This document shows positions 6,778 to 13,467 of a stretch of DNA of 19,070 nt, one piece after another. The notes under the pieces were generated by a model. It saw only the letters and a list, made by a program, of their open reading frames with translations. It was not told the origin of the DNA and searched no databases. The DNA is from Candidatus Omnitrophota bacterium (GTDB lineage Bacteria; Omnitrophota; Gorgyraeia; Gygaellales; Profunditerraquicolaceae): NCBI GenBank assembly GCA_016867005.1, contig VGKM01000008.1, positions 1 through 19,070 on the forward strand, written 5' to 3'. Each line of letters starts with the position of its first letter. The stretch's first letter is position 1. The translations under genes and the position numbers were made by a program.

Positions 6778-8265
6778 TTACGCGCAGGGTAAAGCGAAAC
6801 TGAACGTGGCGCCGGAATTAAATTTGCTTGTCACCCAGATCCGGCCTCCGTGCGCTTCAATAATATGTTTGACCAAAGAAAGGCCGAGCCCGGTGCCTTT
6901 TACCTGCTGGTTAATAAGATTATCAACGCGGTAGAATTCTTCAAATATGGCATCCTGGGCTTCTTCGGGTATGCCGCAACCCGTATCAGTTACATCTATT
7001 TGGATTTGGCCGTCGTTTTTCCTGCTGTTCACGATAATCTTTCCGTTTGGAGGGGTAAATTTTAAGGCGTTCCCGATCAAGTTGATGAAAACACGGTTGA
7101 TTTGAGTTGCATCCGCAAGCACCATGAATGCATTGTCCGGGATATTGGATGAAAATTCAATTTGCCTTTCTTTCAATTGTACGCCTAAGAGATCGATGAC
7201 GCTTGCCAGGGTGTTCCTTATATCCTGAGGTTCAAGTTTCATGGTTATTTTTCCGGACTCTATGCGTGAAATATCCAGGAGGTCGTTTACAAGGTGCGTT
7301 AATTCGTCGCTGTGACGGTTGATTTTATCAAGGCGGAGCCGGACTTCTTCCGGGATGTCCCCGAGTTTTCCCGCCAGCAATATGGAAGCGTATCCTTTTA
7401 TAGAAGTGAGGGGGGTCCTTAGTTCATGCGAAACAGCAGAAATAAAATCGGTTTTTCTGCGGCTGATGATTTTGACTTCGTTCAGCGCCATCTGCAGGTC
7501 GCGCGTCCTTTCCTCGACTTTATTTTCCAGTTCCTGCTGTGCGCGCCAGGTTTTTTCAAAAAGCCTGGCATTCTCCAGGGCCTGGCCGATCTGATTGCCG
7601 AAAATAGTGATCAATTCTTCATCCCCTTCGGTTAAGGATATATCAAGATTAAGCGTGCCTACGAAAAATAACCCTTTGTTTCCTTCTTTGGGGATTATCG
7701 GGGCAATGACAAAATCGCGCACTTTAAATTCTTGCGATATCTTTTCCCTCAGCATCGTGCTTTTAGGGAGCGTTGCCGAAGACATGGCCCGTTCATTATG
7801 GATCAAATCAAGATAGATATTTTTATCCCCATCAACTGCTTCTTGTATCACCTTTAATTCTTCTTCAAAGTATCCGATATCCATCTTCAGCGAGAATTTT
7901 CCGGCAATATCATCCCAAAGGAAGATGCATGCTTTTTCAAAACCAAGCTCTTCCAGATAATCGGGTTCTATCGTTTTAAAGATCTGGTTTTCTTCAAGTG
8001 TAGTGCTGATGGTGCGGGAAAGGCGCTGCAATGCATAGAGGCCCGTGATTTTTTTATCCAGTTCTTCCTGGATTTTGTTCAATTCCATATCGGTGCGCAC
8101 GATTAATTTCGCCTGTTCATCCATTTCGTCGAGCGACTTTTGTAAGTTGGCGATCGTCATCTCAAGTTGTTTTATCCGATCCATTTTAAAGACCATTACA
8201 ATCACCAGGGAAAATATAGTGATGATCGTGGCAATTCCAAGAATATTAATTAACACTTCGGCCAT
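6778..8265 (-). CDS. Membrane-anchored GAF-domain sensor histidine kinase
   Basis: A 495-residue kinase. One N-terminal membrane helix (residues about 5-27) is followed by a coiled coil (30-75). A GAF-like sensory domain spans about 80-232 (ALQRLSRTISTTLEEN start, FVGTLNLD, GNQIGQALENARLF end), then a signalling helix (240-268). The HisKA domain has phospho-acceptor His280 in SAVSHELRTPL. The catalytic ATPase domain has N-box NLIGNALKFTP (Asn395, Asn399), G1 DTGCGIP at 427-433 and G2 GTGLGLSL at 457-464. All catalytic motifs are intact. There is essentially no periplasmic domain, so the signal is probably cytoplasmic. The gene is 6 bp after the FIST gene and 24 bp before the GGDEF regulator, so the three probably form one pathway: FIST input, kinase, regulator. 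Confidence 0.95.
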   Translation of the reverse strand: MAEVLINILGIATIITIFSLVIVMVFKMDRIKQLEMTIANLQKSLDEMDEQAKLIVRTDMELNKIQEELDKKITGLYALQRLSRTISTTLEENQIFKTIEPDYLEELGFEKACIFLWDDIAGKFSLKMDIGYFEEELKVIQEAVDGDKNIYLDLIHNERAMSSATLPKSTMLREKISQEFKVRDFVIAPIIPKEGNKGLFFVGTLNLDISLTEGDEELITIFGNQIGQALENARLFEKTWRAQQELENKVEERTRDLQMALNEVKIISRRKTDFISAVSHELRTPLTSIKGYASILLAGKLGDIPEEVRLRLDKINRHSDELTHLVNDLLDISRIESGKITMKLEPQDIRNTLASVIDLLGVQLKERQIEFSSNIPDNAFMVLADATQINRVFINLIGNALKFTPPNGKIIVNSRKNDGQIQIDVTDTGCGIPEEAQDAIFEEFYRVDNLINQQVKGTGLGLSLVKHIIEAHGGRIWVTSKFNSGATFSFALPCA

Positions 8266-8271
8266 ATTAAA

Positions 8272-9462
8272 TTATATTCCCACTCCAAGAATGGTAATAG
8301 TCTGGTTGTGCAGGCGGCTTGCCCCCTGATAATTAGTAGCCCTAAGCGGCGCCTGTTCCCCGTAAGTATAGAATCCGATTAAAGGCACGTCTTTGCCGAG
8401 ACCCTCTTTTATTATTTGAAGCTCTTTTTGTGCGTCTCTCCTTAATAATATATATCGTGAAACAGAATCAAATACAAGCGCGAAATTAATTTTTTTGCCG
8501 AGAAAATCTCTTTTTACTTCTTCGGCAGCATGCGTTGCGGCGTTAAGGCAGGATTCTTTAGTGCCGATCATAAGGCGTATCTGGCAATCCTGGGGTACCG
8601 CCCCCTGGAAGACGAGGGAGCCATCTTCGCCTATCGAAATTAAATTCCTTAACAGGTATTCTTCTTCCCCTGATAAATAAATCCCTACCGGATAAAGTAT
8701 AAAAATCCGTTTTAGCTCTTTTCTTAATTCAGCAATGCTGGATGAGAGATACTCTGCATATATTTCTGCTGCAGGGCGGCCGTCGATTTCATATACTATA
8801 TTGGCCTCGGAACGTGTTACGCGCCGCAACTTCCCGAGAGGTTTCCAGCCGTGGTTTATCCCGATACCAAAACTAAGCTTGCCCCCTAAAAGCAGGCCGC
8901 AGGCAGCATCGCTAAATACGTCATGATTGAAATAAACACCGGTCTTTTTGAAGGCAAGGTTATCTGAAGCGCCTCCTCCGATAATGGGGAAACTTTTCCC
9001 CATTCTTGCCTGCATTCCGGTGATCAGGCCCGAGCTGTCCTTTAGCAGGCCGTCGGAAAAAATGATGCTTAAATCACGGCGTACATTCTGAAAACCGTAT
9101 AGGAGTTTTTCGCCTAATTCTTCGCCTGCTGTGTGCGCCGTTTTATTTTTTATGCCCTCGATGCAGGAGATGTTGAGGTAAATATCTTCCGGCAGCCCAA
9201 GGGCCATGACCGCCAGGCCTTCTTTTATAATGTCTGTTTCATAAATTATTGCTGCGGCAGAACATCCCAGGATCGGGCAGTCGTCAAGATATGCGGAAAT
9301 AGTTTTGAGGATGGTTGGGTATGAAAGCTTGGTAGATGCAAAAACAATCGCCAGGCTGATTTTTTCTTCAGCGGCCGCAGACCTCGCTTTTAAAGCGGCT
9401 TCTTTCGCTGCTAAAATCGGGTCCTGTGCTTTACTTAATCCAATACCTACGGTTAAAGACAT
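8272..9462 (-). CDS. FIST domain sensory protein (FIST_N plus FIST_C)
   Basis: A 396-residue cytoplasmic protein without signal peptide or membrane helices. FIST_N covers about residues 30-220, with LGCSAAA (65-71), a serine- and glycine-rich middle (FSDGLLKDSSG) and GINHGWKPLGK near 201-211. FIST_C covers about 225-390 and ends with GFYTYGEQAPL...LHNQTITILGVGI, the hallmark C-terminal motif. FIST proteins are proposed small-molecule (possibly amino-acid) sensors found beside two-component and cyclic di-GMP proteins, and this context fits that exactly. It is the first gene of the minus-strand operon, with a TTGACC/TATACT promoter and an AAGGG ribosome-binding site before its ATG. It probably senses a cytoplasmic ligand and signals to the kinase directly downstream. 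Confidence 0.93.
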   Translation of the reverse strand: MSLTVGIGLSKAQDPILAAKEAALKARSAAAEEKISLAIVFASTKLSYPTILKTISAYLDDCPILGCSAAAIIYETDIIKEGLAVMALGLPEDIYLNISCIEGIKNKTAHTAGEELGEKLLYGFQNVRRDLSIIFSDGLLKDSSGLITGMQARMGKSFPIIGGGASDNLAFKKTGVYFNHDVFSDAACGLLLGGKLSFGIGINHGWKPLGKLRRVTRSEANIVYEIDGRPAAEIYAEYLSSSIAELRKELKRIFILYPVGIYLSGEEEYLLRNLISIGEDGSLVFQGAVPQDCQIRLMIGTKESCLNAATHAAEEVKRDFLGKKINFALVFDSVSRYILLRRDAQKELQIIKEGLGKDVPLIGFYTYGEQAPLRATNYQGASRLHNQTITILGVGI

Positions 9463-9486
9463 ATAAATGCGCGCCCTTTTTTATTT

Positions 9487-9515
9487 AGTATATCCTGCTA
9501 TGCTTTAGGGGTCAA
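9487..9515 (-). promoter_or_regulatory. Sigma70-type promoter for the FIST-kinase-GGDEF operon
   Basis: On the minus strand TTGACC (9515-9510) and TATACT (9492-9487) are separated by 17 bp. Transcription would start near 9480, about 18 nt before the FIST ATG. Confidence 0.78.
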
Positions 9516-9529
9516 TATAATTATTGACC
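9510..9529. promoter_or_regulatory. Inverted repeat formed by back-to-back -35 boxes
   Basis: GGTCAATA and TATTGACC form a perfect 8-bp inverted repeat around TAAT. The arms contain the -35 hexamers of the divergent FIST and tRNA-Glu promoters. It could be an operator, or simply the consequence of two divergent consensus promoters placed close together. Confidence 0.5.
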
Positions 9530-9552
9530 TCGCCCGGCCTTTATATTAAAAT
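9524..9552 (+). promoter_or_regulatory. Sigma70-type promoter for tRNA-Glu
   Basis: TTGACC at 9524-9529 and TAAAAT at 9547-9552 have a 17-bp spacer. The expected start, near 9559, is about 9 nt before the tRNA. Confidence 0.75.
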
Positions 9553-9567
9553 AATGCAACAAATTAC

Positions 9568-9645
9568 GGCCCCATCGTCTAGCCTGGTCTAGGACGGATG
9601 GTTCTCAGCCATTAAACACCGGTTCAAATCCGGTTGGGGCTACCA
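9568..9645 (+). tRNA. tRNA-Glu (anticodon CTC)
   Basis: The acceptor GGCCCCA (9568-9574) pairs with TGGGGCT (9635-9641), including a G-T wobble at the first pair. The D-stem GTCT pairs with GGAC. The anticodon stem GATGG/CCATT encloses loop TTCTCAG (9602-9608), giving anticodon CTC for GAG glutamate codons. The T-arm is ACCGG/CCGGT around TTCAAAT. Discriminator A9642 is followed by an encoded CCA (9643-9645). It is intact and reads as a normal elongator tRNA. Confidence 0.94.
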
Positions 9646-9659
9646 AATAATAATTTCTC

Positions 9660-9688
9660 TTGCTTTTTTTTGTAATTTACTTTATGAT
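9660..9688 (+). promoter_or_regulatory. Probable promoter of the Tad-related operon
   Basis: TTGCTT at 9660-9665 and TATGAT at 9683-9688 are spaced by 17 bp. The predicted start near 9695 precedes an AAGGAGG ribosome-binding site and the ATG at 9710. The T-rich spacer follows the tRNA-Glu gene and may also help end its transcript. This is the only good promoter seen ahead of the six-gene run to 15965. Confidence 0.65.
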
Positions 9689-9709
9689 AATAAAAAATAA
9701 GGAGGCTTA

Positions 9710-9961
9710 ATGAAAGAGCACCTCGGATTTTTAAAAACATCCAGCGCAGTGGTAAAAATTGCTGCCTGGATTTCTTTGTTTTTAGGCATCGTCGGGGGAG
9801 TGCTTACGTTTTCCGGCCGCGTCCCTAATATGTCCAATTTAGAGGGACTGGTGAATTTGGCCGTAGCCATATTCTTCTTTTTCTTTTTATATGTCATCGC
9901 CAAGATAGCCGATTTGTTGGTAAAGATAATACATGAAATACACGAAATAAAAAAAGCTTAA
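9710..9961 (+). CDS. Small two-helix membrane protein, unknown function
   Basis: An 83-residue protein with two predicted membrane helices, about residues 12-34 (VVKIAAWISLFLGIVGGVL) and 46-68 (LVNLAVAIFFFFFLYVIAKI). A short lysine- and histidine-containing amphipathic tail follows (LLVKIIHEIHEIKKA). An AAGGAGG ribosome-binding site 5-6 nt before the ATG and clear protein-like hydrophobic pattern support a real gene. It is not recognised as a named family. It heads the operon containing the foldase and the CpaB/CpaC/CpaE-CpaF genes, 13 bp before the next start, so it may be an inner-membrane accessory of that machinery. That link is positional. Confidence 0.78.
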   Translation: MKEHLGFLKTSSAVVKIAAWISLFLGIVGGVLTFSGRVPNMSNLEGLVNLAVAIFFFFFLYVIAKIADLLVKIIHEIHEIKKA

Positions 9962-9974
9962 TCAGGAGGAAGGG

Positions 9975-10922
9975 ATGGGCCACCCACAGTTAACAAAAAT
10001 TGCGGTCATCAGCTTAATGTGTTTTGCGCTTTTAGGCTGCGATAATCTTTCCAAGATGTTTAATCCGAAGAAGAAAGAAACGGCGCAGCAGGTTTCCGGT
10101 GTAGTCGTTGCTAAAGTGGCCAATAAACCATTGACATTGGAAGCATTTAACAGAGAAGTCGATACTTTTAATGCTGCAATTGAAGCTGCAATTGAAGCCA
10201 ATCCGGATTTGACTCTCGAGCAGAAAAGAGAGCAAAAGAAGAAAAACGCCATAAATACCCCGGAGAGAAAACTTGAATATTTAAATACTGTAGTCATACG
10301 AAGGATGGTCTTTGCACAGGCAGCTATTGATAAAGGGCTGGAGCGAAGGCAGGATATTAAAGATGCTTTAGAGATCAGCAGGGAAAGCATCCTGGCTGAA
10401 GAAATGCAGGATCAGATTACCAAGAATATAGATATTAGTCAGAGTGAACTCGAGGCTGCGTATAAAAGCGTGAAAGATCAATTAAAGCAGCCTGAAGAGC
10501 GGAAATTACGAGAGATTGTAGTAAAGACAGAAGCTGAAGCAAAGCAAATACTTATGGAATTATTGCAGGGTGCCGAATTCCCTGTGCTTGCAAAAGAGCG
10601 TTCTATCGCTGCTTCTAGTAAAAATTCAGGGGATCTTGGTTTTGTTACTAAGGGGCAAAAAGGCGGTGCATTTGATGACAGCGTTTTTTCTCCCGGTTTA
10701 CAGCAGGGTTCCATTAGCAGCATATTTAAAGGTCCGGATGGCTACTATCTTGTTAAGATAGAAGCCATCAAAGAAGGAAAGCAATTGACTTTAGCTGATG
10801 TGCAGGATCAGCTAAAAGAAAGATTGCTTGGCCTAAAAACACAGGATGAATTGGACAAATTCTATAATCAGGTTTCCAAAGATAATATCCGGATAGAAAT
10901 ACAGGAAAGCTTAATTAAATAA
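9975..10922 (+). CDS. Parvulin-type peptidyl-prolyl isomerase lipoprotein (SurA/EpsD-like)
   Basis: A 315-residue lipoprotein. The signal peptide ends in lipobox ALLGC with Cys22 as the lipidation site. Residues 44-165 form a helical SurA-N/chaperone-like region (VAKVANKPLTLEAFNREV opening, then charged helices). Residues about 174-266 are the rotamase domain: ERKLREIVVK, GAEFPVLAKERS, SGDLGFVTKGQ, FSPGLQQGSIS and GPDGYYLVKIEA, the standard PpiC/parvulin order. A helical tail follows. It would act in the periplasm, bound to a membrane by its lipid, folding exported proteins. The ATG follows an AGGAGG site, and its stop is 1 bp before cpaB, so a role in secretin or pilus assembly is plausible. 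EpsD, the isomerase of exopolysaccharide loci, is the closest known style. Confidence 0.92.
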   Translation: MGHPQLTKIAVISLMCFALLGCDNLSKMFNPKKKETAQQVSGVVVAKVANKPLTLEAFNREVDTFNAAIEAAIEANPDLTLEQKREQKKKNAINTPERKLEYLNTVVIRRMVFAQAAIDKGLERRQDIKDALEISRESILAEEMQDQITKNIDISQSELEAAYKSVKDQLKQPEERKLREIVVKTEAEAKQILMELLQGAEFPVLAKERSIAASSKNSGDLGFVTKGQKGGAFDDSVFSPGLQQGSISSIFKGPDGYYLVKIEAIKEGKQLTLADVQDQLKERLLGLKTQDELDKFYNQVSKDNIRIEIQESLIK

Positions 10923-10923
10923 T

Positions 10924-11820
10924 ATGGCCGTACAATTACAGAAACAGCAGATATACTTAATTGCGGGTATTGGCTTGGCTTTGGTTGCTTTATTTATGAT
11001 TAAAGTTTATCTTGACCAGCAAAAAGCTGCTTCTGAGCAGGCAGCTGCGCAGAAATTTAAGGCTTTGCAGGCGAATCAGACCGCGGTTTTAGTTGCAAAG
11101 ACCGATATTGCCAAGGGCAAAATCGTGGATGCAGATAATTTTACTACCAGTATTGTATTAAATCAAAATGTGCAGCCGGGCGCGGTTACTTCTTTGGATA
11201 GAATTGCCGGTATGACTACAGTAGCACCTGTTTCCAAAGGCGAGCAGGTTACTTTAAGTAAGTTCAGCTATGTTTCAGGCGGTGGTGATTTGGCGCAGGT
11301 AACTCCTACCGGAAAGCGCGCAATTACTGTAGCCGTAGATAATATTTCTTCTCTTGCCGGAATGATTAAGGCAGGCGACCATGTTGATGTTATTGCCATG
11401 ATCCCTCAGGCTACCATCGGGATGGACGGAAAGCAGACCTCACAATTGGTTACTCTACCTGTGTTTCAAAATGTTCAGGTGCTTGCAGTAGGCCAACAGA
11501 CAACGGCTGTGCCAAAAAGCGATATAAGGTTCAGGGGCGCAGAGCAGAAACAGGAACAGAGCCCTTTAATAACGCTTTCGCTTGGCCCGCACGAGGCAAG
11601 TTTAATCGCTTTTATACAGGAGCAGGGGAAAATCAGGTTAGTTTTGCGTTCACCCGGCGATACTAAGTTTGAGCCGGTGCAGGCGGCAAGCTGGGATACT
11701 CTTTTTTCATATGTATTCCCTGAGCGGAATATCCCCAAGCCGGAAGAAGTGCATGCGCCGAGCGACTATGTGGAGATTTATAGAGGGATGACCAAGGAAA
11801 AAGTCCTTTTAGCCAAATAA
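10924..11820 (+). CDS. cpaB: Flp/Tad pilus assembly protein CpaB (RcpC)
   Basis: A 298-residue protein with an N-terminal membrane anchor (residues about 9-28, QIYLIAGIGLALVALFMIKV). A short coil leads to a SAF domain (about 53-115: VLVAKTDIAKGKIVDADNF, then IAGMTTVAPVSKGEQV, SKFS). The RcpC/CpaB domain follows (from about 132: RAITVAVDNISSLAGMIKAGDHVDVIAMI), and the LSLGPHEASLIAFIQEQGKIRLVLRSPGD segment is diagnostic. CpaB is a periplasmic component of the Tad secretion system and associates with the CpaC secretin, encoded 4 bp downstream. The length and domain set are normal. It starts 1 bp after the isomerase gene. Confidence 0.94.
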   Translation: MAVQLQKQQIYLIAGIGLALVALFMIKVYLDQQKAASEQAAAQKFKALQANQTAVLVAKTDIAKGKIVDADNFTTSIVLNQNVQPGAVTSLDRIAGMTTVAPVSKGEQVTLSKFSYVSGGGDLAQVTPTGKRAITVAVDNISSLAGMIKAGDHVDVIAMIPQATIGMDGKQTSQLVTLPVFQNVQVLAVGQQTTAVPKSDIRFRGAEQKQEQSPLITLSLGPHEASLIAFIQEQGKIRLVLRSPGDTKFEPVQAASWDTLFSYVFPERNIPKPEEVHAPSDYVEIYRGMTKEKVLLAK

Positions 11821-11824
11821 TATT

Positions 11825-13465
11825 ATGAGAAAAAAAATATTTTTGTTGTTCATCGCTGTACTTATGCTCAATTTTGTCCTGCCGCATACCGATTTTGCCG
11901 CTAACGACGAAGAAATTCTGAAAATATATATGGGGCAGATAAAAGTCATGCCTGTGAGCCACCCTGCCAGGATCGTCATCGGAAATCCCGAGGTCCTTGA
12001 TGTCGCCAATGTCGGGGTAGAGCAGCTTACACTGACTCCAAAAGCTACGGGTACGACTACTTTGGTCATTTGGGATAACTACGGGGAAAAATCTTATAAA
12101 GTTAAGGTCTTCCGTCAGAATATGGAAGATATTAAAATGCGTATAGATAATGTCCTTAAAAACCTGGATTTGCCGAATATTTATACCCAAGCAGTTGATG
12201 AAGAAAACAAAGTTTTTCTTCTGGGCGATGTGAAGACAGCCGAAGAAAGAGAAAGAGCGCTGACCGCGCTGGGTACCTTAAAAGAAAATATTGTCGATCT
12301 TTTGTTGGTTAAGGAGCTGGAAGCGGTTGTTGACATAGATGTTCAGGTTGTGGAAATGGACAAGGACATGACCAGCACTTTGGGGTTTACCTGGCCGGGT
12401 TCGGTTACTTTAACTGATGCTTCCATACCGGTTACAAGCGCGGTGACCGGGTTGAATAATGTTTTTTATCTGTCTAAATTTACCCGCAGTGCATTTAATT
12501 TTACCTTTGATGCTTTGATCCAGGAAGGTAAGGCGCGTGTATTATCGCGCCCCCGTCTTGCCTGCCAGAGCGGCAAAGAAGCGGAATTATTGGTCGGCGG
12601 AGAAAAGCCGATCTTTACCACAACCGTTGCTGCCACAACCGGCGCAGAAGGCACGGAAGTTGAATATAAAGAATTCGGCATTAAATTAAAGATCAAGCCC
12701 ACTGTTACGGATGAAGAGAGGATAAAATTAGTCCTTGGGGTCGAGGTAAGCGAAGTAGGGACCGCAGAAATAATCGGCGCGACTAATGCCCCTACAGCTA
12801 AAGCATATCCTCTGACAAAAAGGACAACCTCTACCGAGCTATTCCTTAACAACGGCCAGACCATGGCAATCAGCGGTTTAATTAAAGAGAAATTCGAGGA
12901 AGATATCCGCCGTACGCCGTGGTTAAGCGATTTGCCTTTGATCGGCAATGCATTTAAGCAGAAGATTACAAAATACGGAGGAGGCCAGGGCGAAAGGGGC
13001 AATACGGAATTATTTGTTATGCTCACCCCGACAATTGTCAGCAGTGAAAAAGATATCGAACAGGAGAGGGCTTTTAGAAAAGCAAAACAACAAAAAGAAA
13101 AAGAAGCCGCTCTTCAGGAAAAACCGATTGTTAAGCCGACTGATGTGGTGAGTTCGCCGGCTTTAGTTATGCCTACGCCTCTCGAAGGTTATACAAAAAT
13201 TATCCAAAAACGCATTTTAGACAAATTAACCTATCCCCCTCAGGCCAAAGATGCCGGTTTCCAGGGCTCGGTAACAGTCAGCGTCCATCTTTCTTATTCA
13301 GGCGACCTTTTGGATGTGGGTGTAAAAAATTCTTCGGGCCATGCTATTCTGGACTCCAATGTTATAACTGTCGCCCGGGGGATAAAGAAATTCCCGCCCT
13401 TCCCTCCGTCGATAGAAAAAAAAGAGATCTGGCTCGATATCCCTATTGATTACCGTTTAGAGTAA
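11825..13465 (+). CDS. cpaC: CpaC/RcpA-type secretin fused to a C-terminal TonB-like domain
   Basis: A 546-residue outer-membrane channel protein. A signal peptide (about 1-25, HTDFA end) precedes the pilus-type N-domain (about 31-96: ILKIYMGQIKVMPVSHPARI, LTLTPKATGTTTLVIWD). A BON-like segment (about 100-165) is followed by the secretin domain (about 166-405), with RSAFNFTFDALIQEGKARVLSRPRL, VGGEKP, the EFGIKLKIKP motif, NGQTMAISGLI and TPWLSDLPLIG. A charged helical linker (about 408-430) leads to an unexpected C-terminal domain, about 456-546. It has YPPQAKDAGFQGSVTVSVHLS, KNSSGHAILDSNV and FPPFPPSIEKKEIWLDIPI, a clear TonB_C pattern. Secretins of this family usually end soon after the channel domain. 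The gene lies between cpaB and the ATPase gene, in standard Tad order. Confidence 0.93.
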   Translation: MRKKIFLLFIAVLMLNFVLPHTDFAANDEEILKIYMGQIKVMPVSHPARIVIGNPEVLDVANVGVEQLTLTPKATGTTTLVIWDNYGEKSYKVKVFRQNMEDIKMRIDNVLKNLDLPNIYTQAVDEENKVFLLGDVKTAEERERALTALGTLKENIVDLLLVKELEAVVDIDVQVVEMDKDMTSTLGFTWPGSVTLTDASIPVTSAVTGLNNVFYLSKFTRSAFNFTFDALIQEGKARVLSRPRLACQSGKEAELLVGGEKPIFTTTVAATTGAEGTEVEYKEFGIKLKIKPTVTDEERIKLVLGVEVSEVGTAEIIGATNAPTAKAYPLTKRTTSTELFLNNGQTMAISGLIKEKFEEDIRRTPWLSDLPLIGNAFKQKITKYGGGQGERGNTELFVMLTPTIVSSEKDIEQERAFRKAKQQKEKEAALQEKPIVKPTDVVSSPALVMPTPLEGYTKIIQKRILDKLTYPPQAKDAGFQGSVTVSVHLSYSGDLLDVGVKNSSGHAILDSNVITVARGIKKFPPFPPSIEKKEIWLDIPIDYRLE

Positions 13466-13467
13466 AA

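Noticed and set aside
13060..13190. Stop or frame change separating the secretin from the TonB-like domain
   Set aside because: The frame is continuous through the charged linker to the stop at 13465; no internal start with a ribosome-binding site was seen before the TonB-like part.
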